From NCBI GenBank assembly GCA_023389135.1, contig JAEWEX010000377.1, positions 1 to 11,359 of the forward strand: DNA of 11,359 bases, read 5' to 3'. Of this stretch, positions 5,962-11,359 are shown piece by piece. The translations under genes were made by a program, and so were the position numbers. The notes beneath the pieces were generated by a model. It saw nothing but the letters and a program-made list of their open reading frames with translations, was not told the origin of the DNA and made no database searches. Source of the stretch: Pseudomonadota bacterium (GTDB taxonomy: Bacteria > Pseudomonadota > Alphaproteobacteria > Rhizobiales > Methylopilaceae). Every line of letters begins with the position of its first letter. Within the stretch, counting starts at the first letter, position 1.

Positions 5962-7347
5962 ATGGCGCGCCCGAAGAATTCCTTCATCTGCCAGAACTGC
6001 GGCGCGGTGCATCCGCGCTGGATCGGCAAGTGCGAGGCCTGCGGCGAGTGGAACACCATCGTCGAGGAGGCGGCGTCCGCCCCCCTGCCCGGCGCCTCGG
6101 GCCGGCGGCTGTCGCGCGGCCGCGTGCTGGCGCTGGAAAGCCTCGACGGCGCCACCGGCGACGCGCCGCGCCTGACGTCCGGCATCGCGGAGTTCGACCG
6201 CGTCACCGGCGGCGGCTTCGTGCGCGGATCGGTGCTGCTGATCGGCGGCGACCCCGGCATCGGCAAGTCCACCCTGCTGCTGCAGGCCACCGCCCTGCTG
6301 GCCCGCGCCGGCCACAAGGTGGTCTACGTCACCGGCGAGGAGGCCGCCGCCCAGGTGCGGCTGCGCGCGGCGCGGCTCGGCCTCGCCGACGCGCCCGTCG
6401 CGCTGGCGGCCGAGACCTCGGTGGAGGACATCGTCGCGACGCTGGAGGACGGCCCGCCGCCCCGGCTCGTGATCATCGATTCCATCCAGACCATGTGGAC
6501 CTCCGCCGTCGAATCGGCCCCGGGCACGGTCACCCAGGTGCGCGGCGCGTCGCAGGCGCTGATCCGTTACGCCAAGTCCACCGGCGCCTGCGTCATCCTG
6601 GTCGGCCACGTCACCAAGGACGGCGAGATCGCCGGCCCCCGCGTGGTGGAGCACATGGTCGACGCCGTGCTGTCCTTCGAGGGCGAGGCGGGCCACGCCT
6701 TCCGCATCCTGCGCGCCAAGAAGAACCGCTTCGGCCCCACCGACGAGATCGGGGTGTTCGCCATGGGCGAGAAGGGGCTGGAGGAGGTGTCGAACCCCTC
6801 GGCGCTGTTCCTGTCGTCGCGCGAGACCCATGCGCCGGGCATCGCGGTGTTCGCCGGCATGGAGGGAACCCGTCCGATTCTCGTGGAGATCCAGGCGCTC
6901 GTCGCCCCCTCCTCGCTGGGCACGCCCAGGCGCTCGGTGGTCGGCTGGGACGGCAGCCGGCTGGCCATGGTGCTGGCGGTGCTGGAGGCCCATGGCGGCG
7001 TGCGCTTCGCCGGCCAGGACGTCTATCTGAACGTCGCGGGCGGCCTGCGCATCCAGGAGCCGGCGGCGGACCTAGCGGTCGCAGGCGCGCTGGTCTCCTC
7101 CATCGCCGGCGTCGCGCTGCCGCAGGACACGGTGCTGTTCGGCGAGGTCAGCCTGTCCGGCGCGGTGCGGCCGGTGGCCCATGCCGGATCGCGGCTGAAG
7201 GAGGCGCACCGGCTCGGCTTCGGCCACGCCATCGCGCCGCCCTCGGAGGGCGTGTCGGGGCCGGCGCTGTCGGAGGTGACGATGCTCGACCAGCTCGTGG
7301 CCCGGATCGCGGCGGCCGGGCGGCCGGCATTGCGCAAAGGCGCGTGA
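5962..7347 (+). CDS. radA: DNA repair protein RadA (Sms)
   Basis: RadA is a RecA-like hexameric motor that helps process recombination intermediates and extend D-loops during repair and transformation. The 461 residues show all domains. A C4 zinc finger uses Cys10, Cys13, Cys24 and Cys27 (CQNC and CEAC). The motor has Walker A GGDPGIGKS at 95-103 (Lys102), Walker B VIIDSIQTMW with Asp173, and the RadA-specific KNRFG at 254-258. The C-terminal Lon protease-like domain (about 285-450) includes GGLRIQEPAADLAVAGAL. The ATG at 5962 directly follows the toxin stop codon (TGAATG). Starting MARPKNSFICQNCG at the usual distance from the zinc finger, it is almost certainly the true start. Its ribosome binding site (GAGG, 5953-5956) lies inside parE, so radA is probably cotranscribed and perhaps translationally coupled with the toxin-antitoxin genes. 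Confidence 0.97.
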   Translation: MARPKNSFICQNCGAVHPRWIGKCEACGEWNTIVEEAASAPLPGASGRRLSRGRVLALESLDGATGDAPRLTSGIAEFDRVTGGGFVRGSVLLIGGDPGIGKSTLLLQATALLARAGHKVVYVTGEEAAAQVRLRAARLGLADAPVALAAETSVEDIVATLEDGPPPRLVIIDSIQTMWTSAVESAPGTVTQVRGASQALIRYAKSTGACVILVGHVTKDGEIAGPRVVEHMVDAVLSFEGEAGHAFRILRAKKNRFGPTDEIGVFAMGEKGLEEVSNPSALFLSSRETHAPGIAVFAGMEGTRPILVEIQALVAPSSLGTPRRSVVGWDGSRLAMVLAVLEAHGGVRFAGQDVYLNVAGGLRIQEPAADLAVAGALVSSIAGVALPQDTVLFGEVSLSGAVRPVAHAGSRLKEAHRLGFGHAIAPPSEGVSGPALSEVTMLDQLVARIAAAGRPALRKGA

Positions 7348-7380
7348 CGGGGGCCGCCAAGGCGGCTATACAGGCCGCCT
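7344..7380 (+). promoter_or_regulatory. Candidate promoter of cvpA-purF within overlapping inverted repeats
   Basis: GTGACG at 7344-7349 and TATACA at 7367-7372 are 17 bp apart. The -35 overlaps the radA stop (7345-7347). GCCGCC (7353-7358) pairs with GGCGGC (7361-7366) in the spacer. The same right arm, as AGGCGGC (7360-7366), can instead pair with GCCGCCT (7374-7380) across the -10. This could be an operator or a pair of alternative RNA hairpins; the regulator is unknown. Confidence 0.4.
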
Positions 7381-7408
7381 TCGCCGCACCGCAAATCCCC
7401 GGGCCGCC

Positions 7409-8044
7409 ATGCCGATCTCAATCCTCGACCTCATCGTCCTCGGCGTCATGTTCCTGTCAGCGCTGCTCGCCATGGTGCGGGGCTTCACGCGCGAGGTGCT
7501 GTCGATCCTGTCCTGGGCCGCGGCCGCCGTCGCGACCATCTACTTCTTCCCCATGGTCCAGCCGTGGATGCGCGAGCAGATCACCATGGAGCCGCGGCTG
7601 ATCGCGGACATCGTGGCCGGCGCCAGCATCTTCCTCATCACGCTGATCGTGGTGTCGCTGCTGACCATCCGCATCTCGGACGTGGTGCTGGACAGCCGCA
7701 TCGGCCCGCTCGACCGGACGCTGGGCTTCGTCTACGGCGCGGCGCGCGGCTTCCTGCTCGCGGTCATCGCCTTCGTGTTCTTCGGCTGGCTGGTTCCCGA
7801 GCGCTCGCAGCCCGAATGGGCGCAGAACGCCCAGTCCCGCCCGATCCTGGAGAGCACCGGGGAGGCCATCATCGCCCTCTTGCCGGAAGACCTGGAGCAG
7901 ACCATCTTCACGACGCTGAGGCGCGCCACGGGCGAGAGCGGCGAGCCGGCGACGACGCCGGACGGCGACGCCGCGACCCCGCCGCCGGTGCGCGAGGCGC
8001 CGCCGACCGTGGACCCGGCGCCCAACGACCGCCAGGACCTGTGA
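7409..8044 (+). CDS. cvpA: CvpA family inner-membrane protein
   Basis: CvpA is a small inner-membrane protein found beside purF in many proteobacteria. In E. coli it was identified as needed for colicin V production; its molecular role is unclear, with links to envelope stress. The 211-residue product has four predicted membrane segments at about 5-23, 30-47, 66-88 and 110-130. The family pattern MVRGFTREVLSILSW lies in the first loop and second helix, and DRTLGFVYGAARGFLLAV leads into the fourth helix. The last 80 or so residues are cytoplasmic or periplasmic and end in a low-complexity tail rich in Pro, Thr and Ala (from about 170). No clear Shine-Dalgarno sequence precedes the ATG. It is followed after 76 bp by purF, with a strong hairpin between. 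Confidence 0.92.
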   Translation: MPISILDLIVLGVMFLSALLAMVRGFTREVLSILSWAAAAVATIYFFPMVQPWMREQITMEPRLIADIVAGASIFLITLIVVSLLTIRISDVVLDSRIGPLDRTLGFVYGAARGFLLAVIAFVFFGWLVPERSQPEWAQNAQSRPILESTGEAIIALLPEDLEQTIFTTLRRATGESGEPATTPDGDAATPPPVREAPPTVDPAPNDRQDL

Positions 8045-8049
8045 CGACA

Positions 8050-8075
8050 CGCGCCCGGGGACGCATCCGGGCGCG
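8050..8075 (+). terminator. Strong GC hairpin between cvpA and purF
   Basis: CGCGCCCGG at 8050-8058 pairs perfectly with CCGGGCGCG at 8067-8075 (9 bp, 8-nt loop). It starts 6 bp after the cvpA stop and ends 45 bp before purF. No U-tract follows, so it may be a weak terminator, an attenuator or a 3' stabiliser that tunes purF relative to cvpA. Confidence 0.45.
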
Positions 8076-8120
8076 GACGAGCCAGACACTCCGGTCGCCG
8101 ATGCGCGAGGAGCACAGCAG

Positions 8121-9608
8121 ATGACAGACCAGGGCGCCTCCCGCCGGCCGGCGGCCGTTCCCGGTTTCGGGATCGGCGACGACGACCGCCTGCACGAGGA
8201 GTGCGGGGTCTTCGGCATCTACGGCCACCCCGACGCCGCGGCCATCACGGCGCTCGGCCTGCATGCCCTGCAGCACCGCGGCCAGGAGGCGGCCGGCATC
8301 GTCTCCTATGACGGCGGCCGTTTCCACTCCGAGCGCCGCCTCGGCCTGGTCGGCGACAACTTCTCCAAGCGCGCCGTCATCGACCGCCTGCCCGGCGACC
8401 GCGCCATCGGCCACACGCGCTACTCCACCACCGGCGAGACCATCCTGCGGAACGTCCAGCCGCTGTTCGCCGAGCTGGAGATCGGCGGCTTCGCCGTCGC
8501 GCACAACGGCAACATCTCCAACGGCCTGACGCTGCGCCGGGAGCTCATCCGCGACGGCGCGATCTACCAGGCGACCTCCGACACCGAGGTCATCCTCCAC
8601 CTCGTGGCCCGCTCCCGCCGCAACCGCTTCATGGACCGTTTCACCGACGCCCTGTCGCAGGTGGAAGGCGCCTACGCCTTCGTCGGCATGACCAACAAGA
8701 AGCTGATCGGCGCCCGCGACCCGCTGGGCATCCGCCCGCTGGTGCTGGGCCAGCTCGACGGCCATTACATCTTCGCCTCCGAGACCTGCGCGCTGGACAT
8801 CATCGGCGCGCGCTACGTCCGCGACGTGGAGAACGGCGAGATCGTGGTGGTGAGCGAGGGCGGCATCGAGTCCATCAAGCCGTTCCCGCCGCGAAAGCTG
8901 CGGCCGTGCCTGTTCGAATATGTCTACTTCTCCCGGCCCGACAGCATCGTGGGCGGCAAGAACGTCTATGAGGTGCGCAAGAACATCGGCGCCATCCTCG
9001 CGGCCGAATCCCCGCTCGACGCCGATGTCGTGGTGCCGGTGCCGGACAGCGGGGTGCCCGCCGCCATCGGCTTCTCGCAGGCCTCGGGCATTCCCTACGA
9101 GCTCGGCATCATCCGCAACCACTATGTCGGCCGCACCTTCATCGAGCCGACCCAGAGCATCCGCGAACTGGGCGTGCGGCTGAAGCACTCCGCCAACAGG
9201 GCCGTGCTGGAGGGCAAGCGCATCGTGCTGGTGGACGATTCCATCGTGCGGGGCACCACCTCGCGCAAGATCGTGCAGATGATGCGCGACGCCGGCGCCA
9301 CCGAGGTGCACTTCCGCATCGCCTCGCCGCCGATCCGGTTCCCGGACTTCTACGGCATCGACATGCCCGAGCAGGACAAGCTGCTGGCCGCGCGCATGTC
9401 GGTGGAGGAGATGCGCGCCTATCTCGGCGCCGACAGCCTCGCCTTCATCACCATAGACGGCCTCTACCGCGCGCTGGGAGAACCCGGGCGCAACGCGGCC
9501 CAGCCGCAGTTCACCGACCATTATTTCACCGGCGAATACCCCACCCCCATCACCGACCTGGTCGGCGAGGGCCCCAAGCAGCGCTCGCTGCTGGCCGAAG
9601 CCGGCTAG
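8121..9608 (+). CDS. purF: Amidophosphoribosyltransferase (first committed step of purine synthesis)
   Basis: PurF makes 5-phosphoribosylamine from PRPP and glutamine. The 495-residue protein has an N-terminal Ntn-type glutaminase domain and a C-terminal phosphoribosyltransferase domain. The nucleophile is Cys28 in HEECGVFG, implying that 27 residues are removed to expose it. GHTRYSTTGE and HNGNISN are glutaminase motifs. The PRPP site VDDSIVRGTT lies at 371-380 (Asp372, Asp373). In B. subtilis PurF four cysteines hold a 4Fe-4S cluster. Here only the first has a counterpart (Cys263 in RPCLFEYVYF); the second is Asp409 in FPDFYGID, and the last pair is absent from the QFTDHYFTGEYP region, so no cluster is expected, as in E. 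coli. GAGGAG at 8107-8112 lies 8 nt before the ATG. A REP-like repeat follows the stop. Confidence 0.97.
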   Translation: MTDQGASRRPAAVPGFGIGDDDRLHEECGVFGIYGHPDAAAITALGLHALQHRGQEAAGIVSYDGGRFHSERRLGLVGDNFSKRAVIDRLPGDRAIGHTRYSTTGETILRNVQPLFAELEIGGFAVAHNGNISNGLTLRRELIRDGAIYQATSDTEVILHLVARSRRNRFMDRFTDALSQVEGAYAFVGMTNKKLIGARDPLGIRPLVLGQLDGHYIFASETCALDIIGARYVRDVENGEIVVVSEGGIESIKPFPPRKLRPCLFEYVYFSRPDSIVGGKNVYEVRKNIGAILAAESPLDADVVVPVPDSGVPAAIGFSQASGIPYELGIIRNHYVGRTFIEPTQSIRELGVRLKHSANRAVLEGKRIVLVDDSIVRGTTSRKIVQMMRDAGATEVHFRIASPPIRFPDFYGIDMPEQDKLLAARMSVEEMRAYLGADSLAFITIDGLYRALGEPGRNAAQPQFTDHYFTGEYPTPITDLVGEGPKQRSLLAEAG

Positions 9609-9614
9609 CCCGCG

Positions 9615-9719
9615 GTCATCCCGGCCGAAGCGAAGCGTAGAGCCCGGATCCAGGGACACCGCCCAGTGCGGGATATCCCGTGTTCCTGGCTCCCGGACCG
9701 GCTCGCCGTCCGGGACGAC
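9615..9719 (+). repeat. Dispersed single copy of the REP-like paired hairpin
   Basis: The stretch begins GTCATCCCGGCCGAAGCG and ends CCGTCCGGGACGAC, the same ends and order as the units between dnaB and alr, including the inner GGATCCAGG and TTCCTGG parts. Outer arms match 9 of 10 bases. The left half carries extra sequence (GAAGCGTAGAG) not seen in the tandem units. It fills the purF-SDR gap and may form the 3' structure of the purF mRNA. Confidence 0.8.
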
Positions 9720-9751
9720 GGCGGGTCCAGGTGCAGCGAAAGGCAGAAAGC

Positions 9752-10498
9752 ATGCCCCACCAGAAATTCCTCCAGGACCGCATCGTCCTCGTCACCGGCG
9801 CGTCGCGCGGCATCGGCCGGGCGGTGGCGCTGGAGGCGGCCCGGGAGGGCGCGCATGTGATCGCGGTGGCGCGCACCGCCGGCGCGCTGGAGGCCCTGGA
9901 CGACGAGATCAAGGCGGTGGGCGCGGCGGCGACGCTGGTGCCGGTGAACATGACCGATTATGCCGGGCTTGACCGGCTCGGCGCGGCGATCTTCGAGCGC
10001 TGGGGCCGGCTCGACGGCCTGGTTGGCAATGCCGGCGTGCTGGGCCCGCTGTCCCCCCTCGGGCACGTCGATCCCAAGGCTTTCGAAGAGGTGATGGCCG
10101 TGAACGTCACCGCCAACTACCGCCTGATCCGCTCCATGGACCCGCTGCTGCGCCGCTCCGACGCGGGCCGGGCCGTGTTCATGTCGTCCAGCGCCGCCCA
10201 CAAGGGCCGCGCCTTCTGGGGGCCCTACGCGACCTCCAAGGCGGCCATCGAGATGATCGGCCGCTCCTGGGCCGACGAGCACGTCAACGGCAAGATCCGG
10301 GTGAACCTCGTCAATCCGGGCCCGCTGCGCACCCGCATGCGCGCCGCCGCCATGCCCGGCGAGAAGCCGGAAACGCTGCGCACCCCCGAGGACTTCGCGC
10401 CGAAGGTGGTCGCCATGCTCCATCCGGAGCTGAAGGAGACCGGCCGGCTCTACGATTTCAGGGTGGAGAAGTGGGTGGACTTCCGCGCGCCGGAGTGA
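9752..10498 (+). CDS. Short-chain dehydrogenase/reductase, YciK-like
   Basis: The 248-residue protein is a classical SDR with a Rossmann fold using NAD(H) or NADP(H). The cofactor motif TGASRGIG lies at 15-22, the NAG motif at 93-95, and the catalytic set is Ser146 (in MSSSAAH), Tyr159 and Lys163 (YATSK). The stretch RVNLVNPGPLRTRMRA and the following AMPGEKPETLRTPEDFAP resemble E. coli YciK, whose substrate is not settled. The downstream ATG at 9752 is preferred to one at 9680, which lies inside the REP-like repeat and gives an unrelated Arg/Pro-rich leader; only a weak AGG at 9741-9743 precedes it. From memory, an SDR of this type often follows purF in alphaproteobacteria. Its end lies 10 bp from a convergent toxin gene with no obvious terminator. 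The substrate cannot be inferred. Confidence 0.9.
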   Translation: MPHQKFLQDRIVLVTGASRGIGRAVALEAAREGAHVIAVARTAGALEALDDEIKAVGAAATLVPVNMTDYAGLDRLGAAIFERWGRLDGLVGNAGVLGPLSPLGHVDPKAFEEVMAVNVTANYRLIRSMDPLLRRSDAGRAVFMSSSAAHKGRAFWGPYATSKAAIEMIGRSWADEHVNGKIRVNLVNPGPLRTRMRAAAMPGEKPETLRTPEDFAPKVVAMLHPELKETGRLYDFRVEKWVDFRAPE

Positions 10499-10508
10499 GG
10501 CGGCGGGA

Positions 10509-10802
10509 TCAGCAGCCCGCTTCCCGCTGATGGCGGAAGGCGACGACCACCACGGCATCCTCTTCCGCCACGTAGCGGTAAAGCGCCGCATAGCCGCCGT
10601 CGCCGAACGGGATCAGCAGTTCCCTGAACTCGGGAAGCTCCGCCACGGGCCTTCCTGCCTGCGGATGCGCCGCAATATAGGAAAAGGCCCGGTTGATGGC
10701 GGCCGCGGCGCGCCTTGCCGCCAATGGGTTGCGGTCGGCGAGATACGCCCGACAACGGGCGAGGCCTCGGGCGGCGGATGCCGTAACGATCAGCCGCGCC
10801 AA
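10509..10802 (-). CDS. parE: ParE/RelE-family toxin of the second module
   Basis: The 97-residue basic protein fits the ParE branch of the RelE/ParE superfamily. It opens with LIVTASAARGLARCRAYL, continues NPLAARRAAAAI, then AAHPQAGRPVAELPEFRELLIPFG, a GGYAALYRYV strand and the VVVVAFRHQREAGC end, matching the fold order of the family. It shares little with the toxin at 5671-5961, so it is not a recent duplicate. The start appears to be TTG at 10802-10800, inside the last codons of the antitoxin gene (13-bp overlap in another frame); no ATG in frame gives the family's N-terminus, and AGAGGG-like sequence lies about 11 nt upstream. A weak start would keep toxin below antitoxin. The target (gyrase or ribosome-bound mRNA) is not readable. 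Its 3' end meets the SDR gene tail to tail. Confidence 0.9.
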   Translation of the reverse strand: MARLIVTASAARGLARCRAYLADRNPLAARRAAAAINRAFSYIAAHPQAGRPVAELPEFRELLIPFGDGGYAALYRYVAEEDAVVVVAFRHQREAGC

Positions 10803-11062
10803 TCGGGCATGGCCCTCTCATCCGCCGTGCCCCAACTGTCCAGCCACCGCTCGACATCGTCCGAGGCGAGATGGCGACCGGTCTCGCGATAGTCACGCCA
10901 GCCCTCCACCGCTTCCCGAAGGAAGCTCTCCCGCCCCTCCTCGCGTTCGAGGAACTGGCGGATGGCTTGCCTCATCAGATAATGCGGAGACCGGTCGCGA
11001 CGCTCCGCGAGCGCCAGCAGGCGGGACTGCTCGTCCTGGTCCAGCTTGATCGAGACGGCCAT
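10790..11062 (-). CDS. CopG/RHH-family antitoxin of the second module
   Basis: The 90-residue protein begins AVSIKLDQDEQSRLLALAE and has the ribbon-helix-helix fold in residues 2-42, with the second helix SPHYLMRQAIRQFLEREE. The C-terminal part carries VERWLDSWGT at 70-79, a toxin-contact motif seen in RHH antitoxins paired with ParE toxins. It would neutralise the overlapping toxin and repress the module. The ATG at 11062 is selected because AGGAG (11074-11070, minus strand) lies 7 nt upstream; a GTG at 11080 in the same frame lies ahead of this site and is rejected. The antitoxin precedes the toxin, the usual order. It lies 65 bp after der on the same strand, so it could also receive readthrough from der. 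Confidence 0.9.
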   Translation of the reverse strand: MAVSIKLDQDEQSRLLALAERRDRSPHYLMRQAIRQFLEREEGRESFLREAVEGWRDYRETGRHLASDDVERWLDSWGTADERAMPDWRG

Positions 11063-11082
11063 CGGATATCTCCTGCCCACGA

Positions 11083-11116
11083 GTAGTACCTTAGACTACC
11101 GGAGCCTGTTCGCGAA
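11083..11116 (-). promoter_or_regulatory. Candidate operator/promoter of the second toxin-antitoxin module
   Basis: The inverted repeat GTAGT (11083-11087) and ACTAC (11095-11099), separated by 7 bp, stands just upstream of the antitoxin and suits an RHH repressor. On the minus strand TTCGCG (11116-11111) and TAAGGT (11093-11088) are 17 bp apart, a weak promoter match lying within it. The palindrome is clearer than the promoter. Confidence 0.4.
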
Positions 11117-11127
11117 GCCGCGCGCGT

Positions 11128-11359
11128 TCAGTCCTTCTTCCTGTCGTAGGGGTTCGCCGCCTCGCGCAGGGTCATGCGGATCGGCGTTCCGGCGAGGTCG
11201 AAGGTCTCGCGCAGGCCGTTGACCAGATAGCGCAGATAGCTCTCCGGCAGCGCATCCGTCCGGGTGCCGAACAGGATGAACTGCGGCGGCCGCGCCTTGG
11301 CCTGGGTGATGTAGCGCAGCTTGATGCGGCGGCCGGACACCGCCGGCGGCGGGTGGTTC
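11128..11359 (-). CDS. der: GTPase Der, C-terminal part (partial at window edge)
   Basis: The last 77 or so residues of Der (EngA), the tandem-GTPase factor for 50S ribosomal subunit assembly, are encoded on the minus strand and continue past the right edge. The visible part is the KH-like C-terminal domain: [19 protein letters not shown] leads into [31 protein letters not shown] in outline, then the strand [11 protein letters not shown], ending DRKKD. The G domains are outside the window. A GTG at 11340 is internal, because the reading frame and family similarity continue upstream of it to 11359. No terminator is evident between its stop and the antitoxin gene downstream. Confidence 0.95.
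   Translation of the reverse strand, partial: NHPPPAVSGRRIKLRYITQAKARPPQFILFGTRTDALPESYLRYLVNGLRETFDLAGTPIRMTLREAANPYDRKKD

Noticed and set aside
6030..7601. A 523-codon plus-strand frame spanning radA and the start of cvpA
   Set aside because: It is an Arg-rich shadow of radA, crossing two genes that both show full family motifs.
7908..9659. A 583-codon minus-strand frame opposite purF
   Set aside because: It mirrors the purF codon pattern, shows no domain, and begins inside the REP-like repeat.
9680..9751. An N-terminal extension of the SDR from the ATG at 9680
   Set aside because: It is the translated REP-like repeat; the Rossmann motif is at the usual distance from the ATG at 9752.

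Overview
The window looks like chromosomal core DNA of a high-GC alphaproteobacterium, most likely in or near Hyphomicrobiales (Rhizobiales). The evidence is strong GC bias at third codon positions, an alphaproteobacterial-style DnaB with a short insertion before its catalytic Glu, an E. coli-like PurF without iron-sulfur ligands, and a run of housekeeping genes (rplI, dnaB, alr, radA, cvpA, purF, an SDR) that I recognise as typical of this class. Order and genus are inference; no rRNA or other marker is present.

Layout. From 1 to 2108, a possible tail of an upstream gene is followed by rplI (ribosomal protein L9), a GC-rich hairpin terminator, and a complete cyclopropane-fatty-acid synthase gene with all known active-site residues. 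From 2233 to 3723 lies dnaB, the replicative helicase. From 3736 to 4165 there is no gene but a tandem array of about 124-bp units, each made of two inverted REP-like hairpins, with the last unit internally deleted. From 4208 to 7347 come alr (alanine racemase), a ParD/ParE toxin-antitoxin pair, and radA, whose start codon abuts the toxin stop. From 7409 to 9608 are cvpA and purF. A diverged copy of the repeat (9615-9719) separates purF from an SDR oxidoreductase gene (9752-10498). The minus strand from 11359 back to 10509 holds the 3' end of der (GTPase for 50S assembly) followed by a second, unrelated antitoxin/toxin pair.

How the genes fit together. Most are growth-linked housekeeping genes: translation (rplI, der), replication and repair (dnaB, radA), peptidoglycan precursor D-Ala (alr), purine synthesis (purF with its customary neighbour cvpA) and membrane lipid modification (cfa). 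The accessory content is two type II toxin-antitoxin modules and REP-like repeats, all placed in the gaps of this core block.

The points I find most interesting are the parDE pair wedged between alr and radA so that the radA ribosome binding site lies inside the toxin gene; a possible leaderless alr; the repeat array with a readable 43-bp deletion; and a second toxin that starts with TTG inside its antitoxin gene and ends 10 bp from the convergent SDR gene. I did not find a clearly new multi-gene system; the unusual aspects concern arrangement and regulation.
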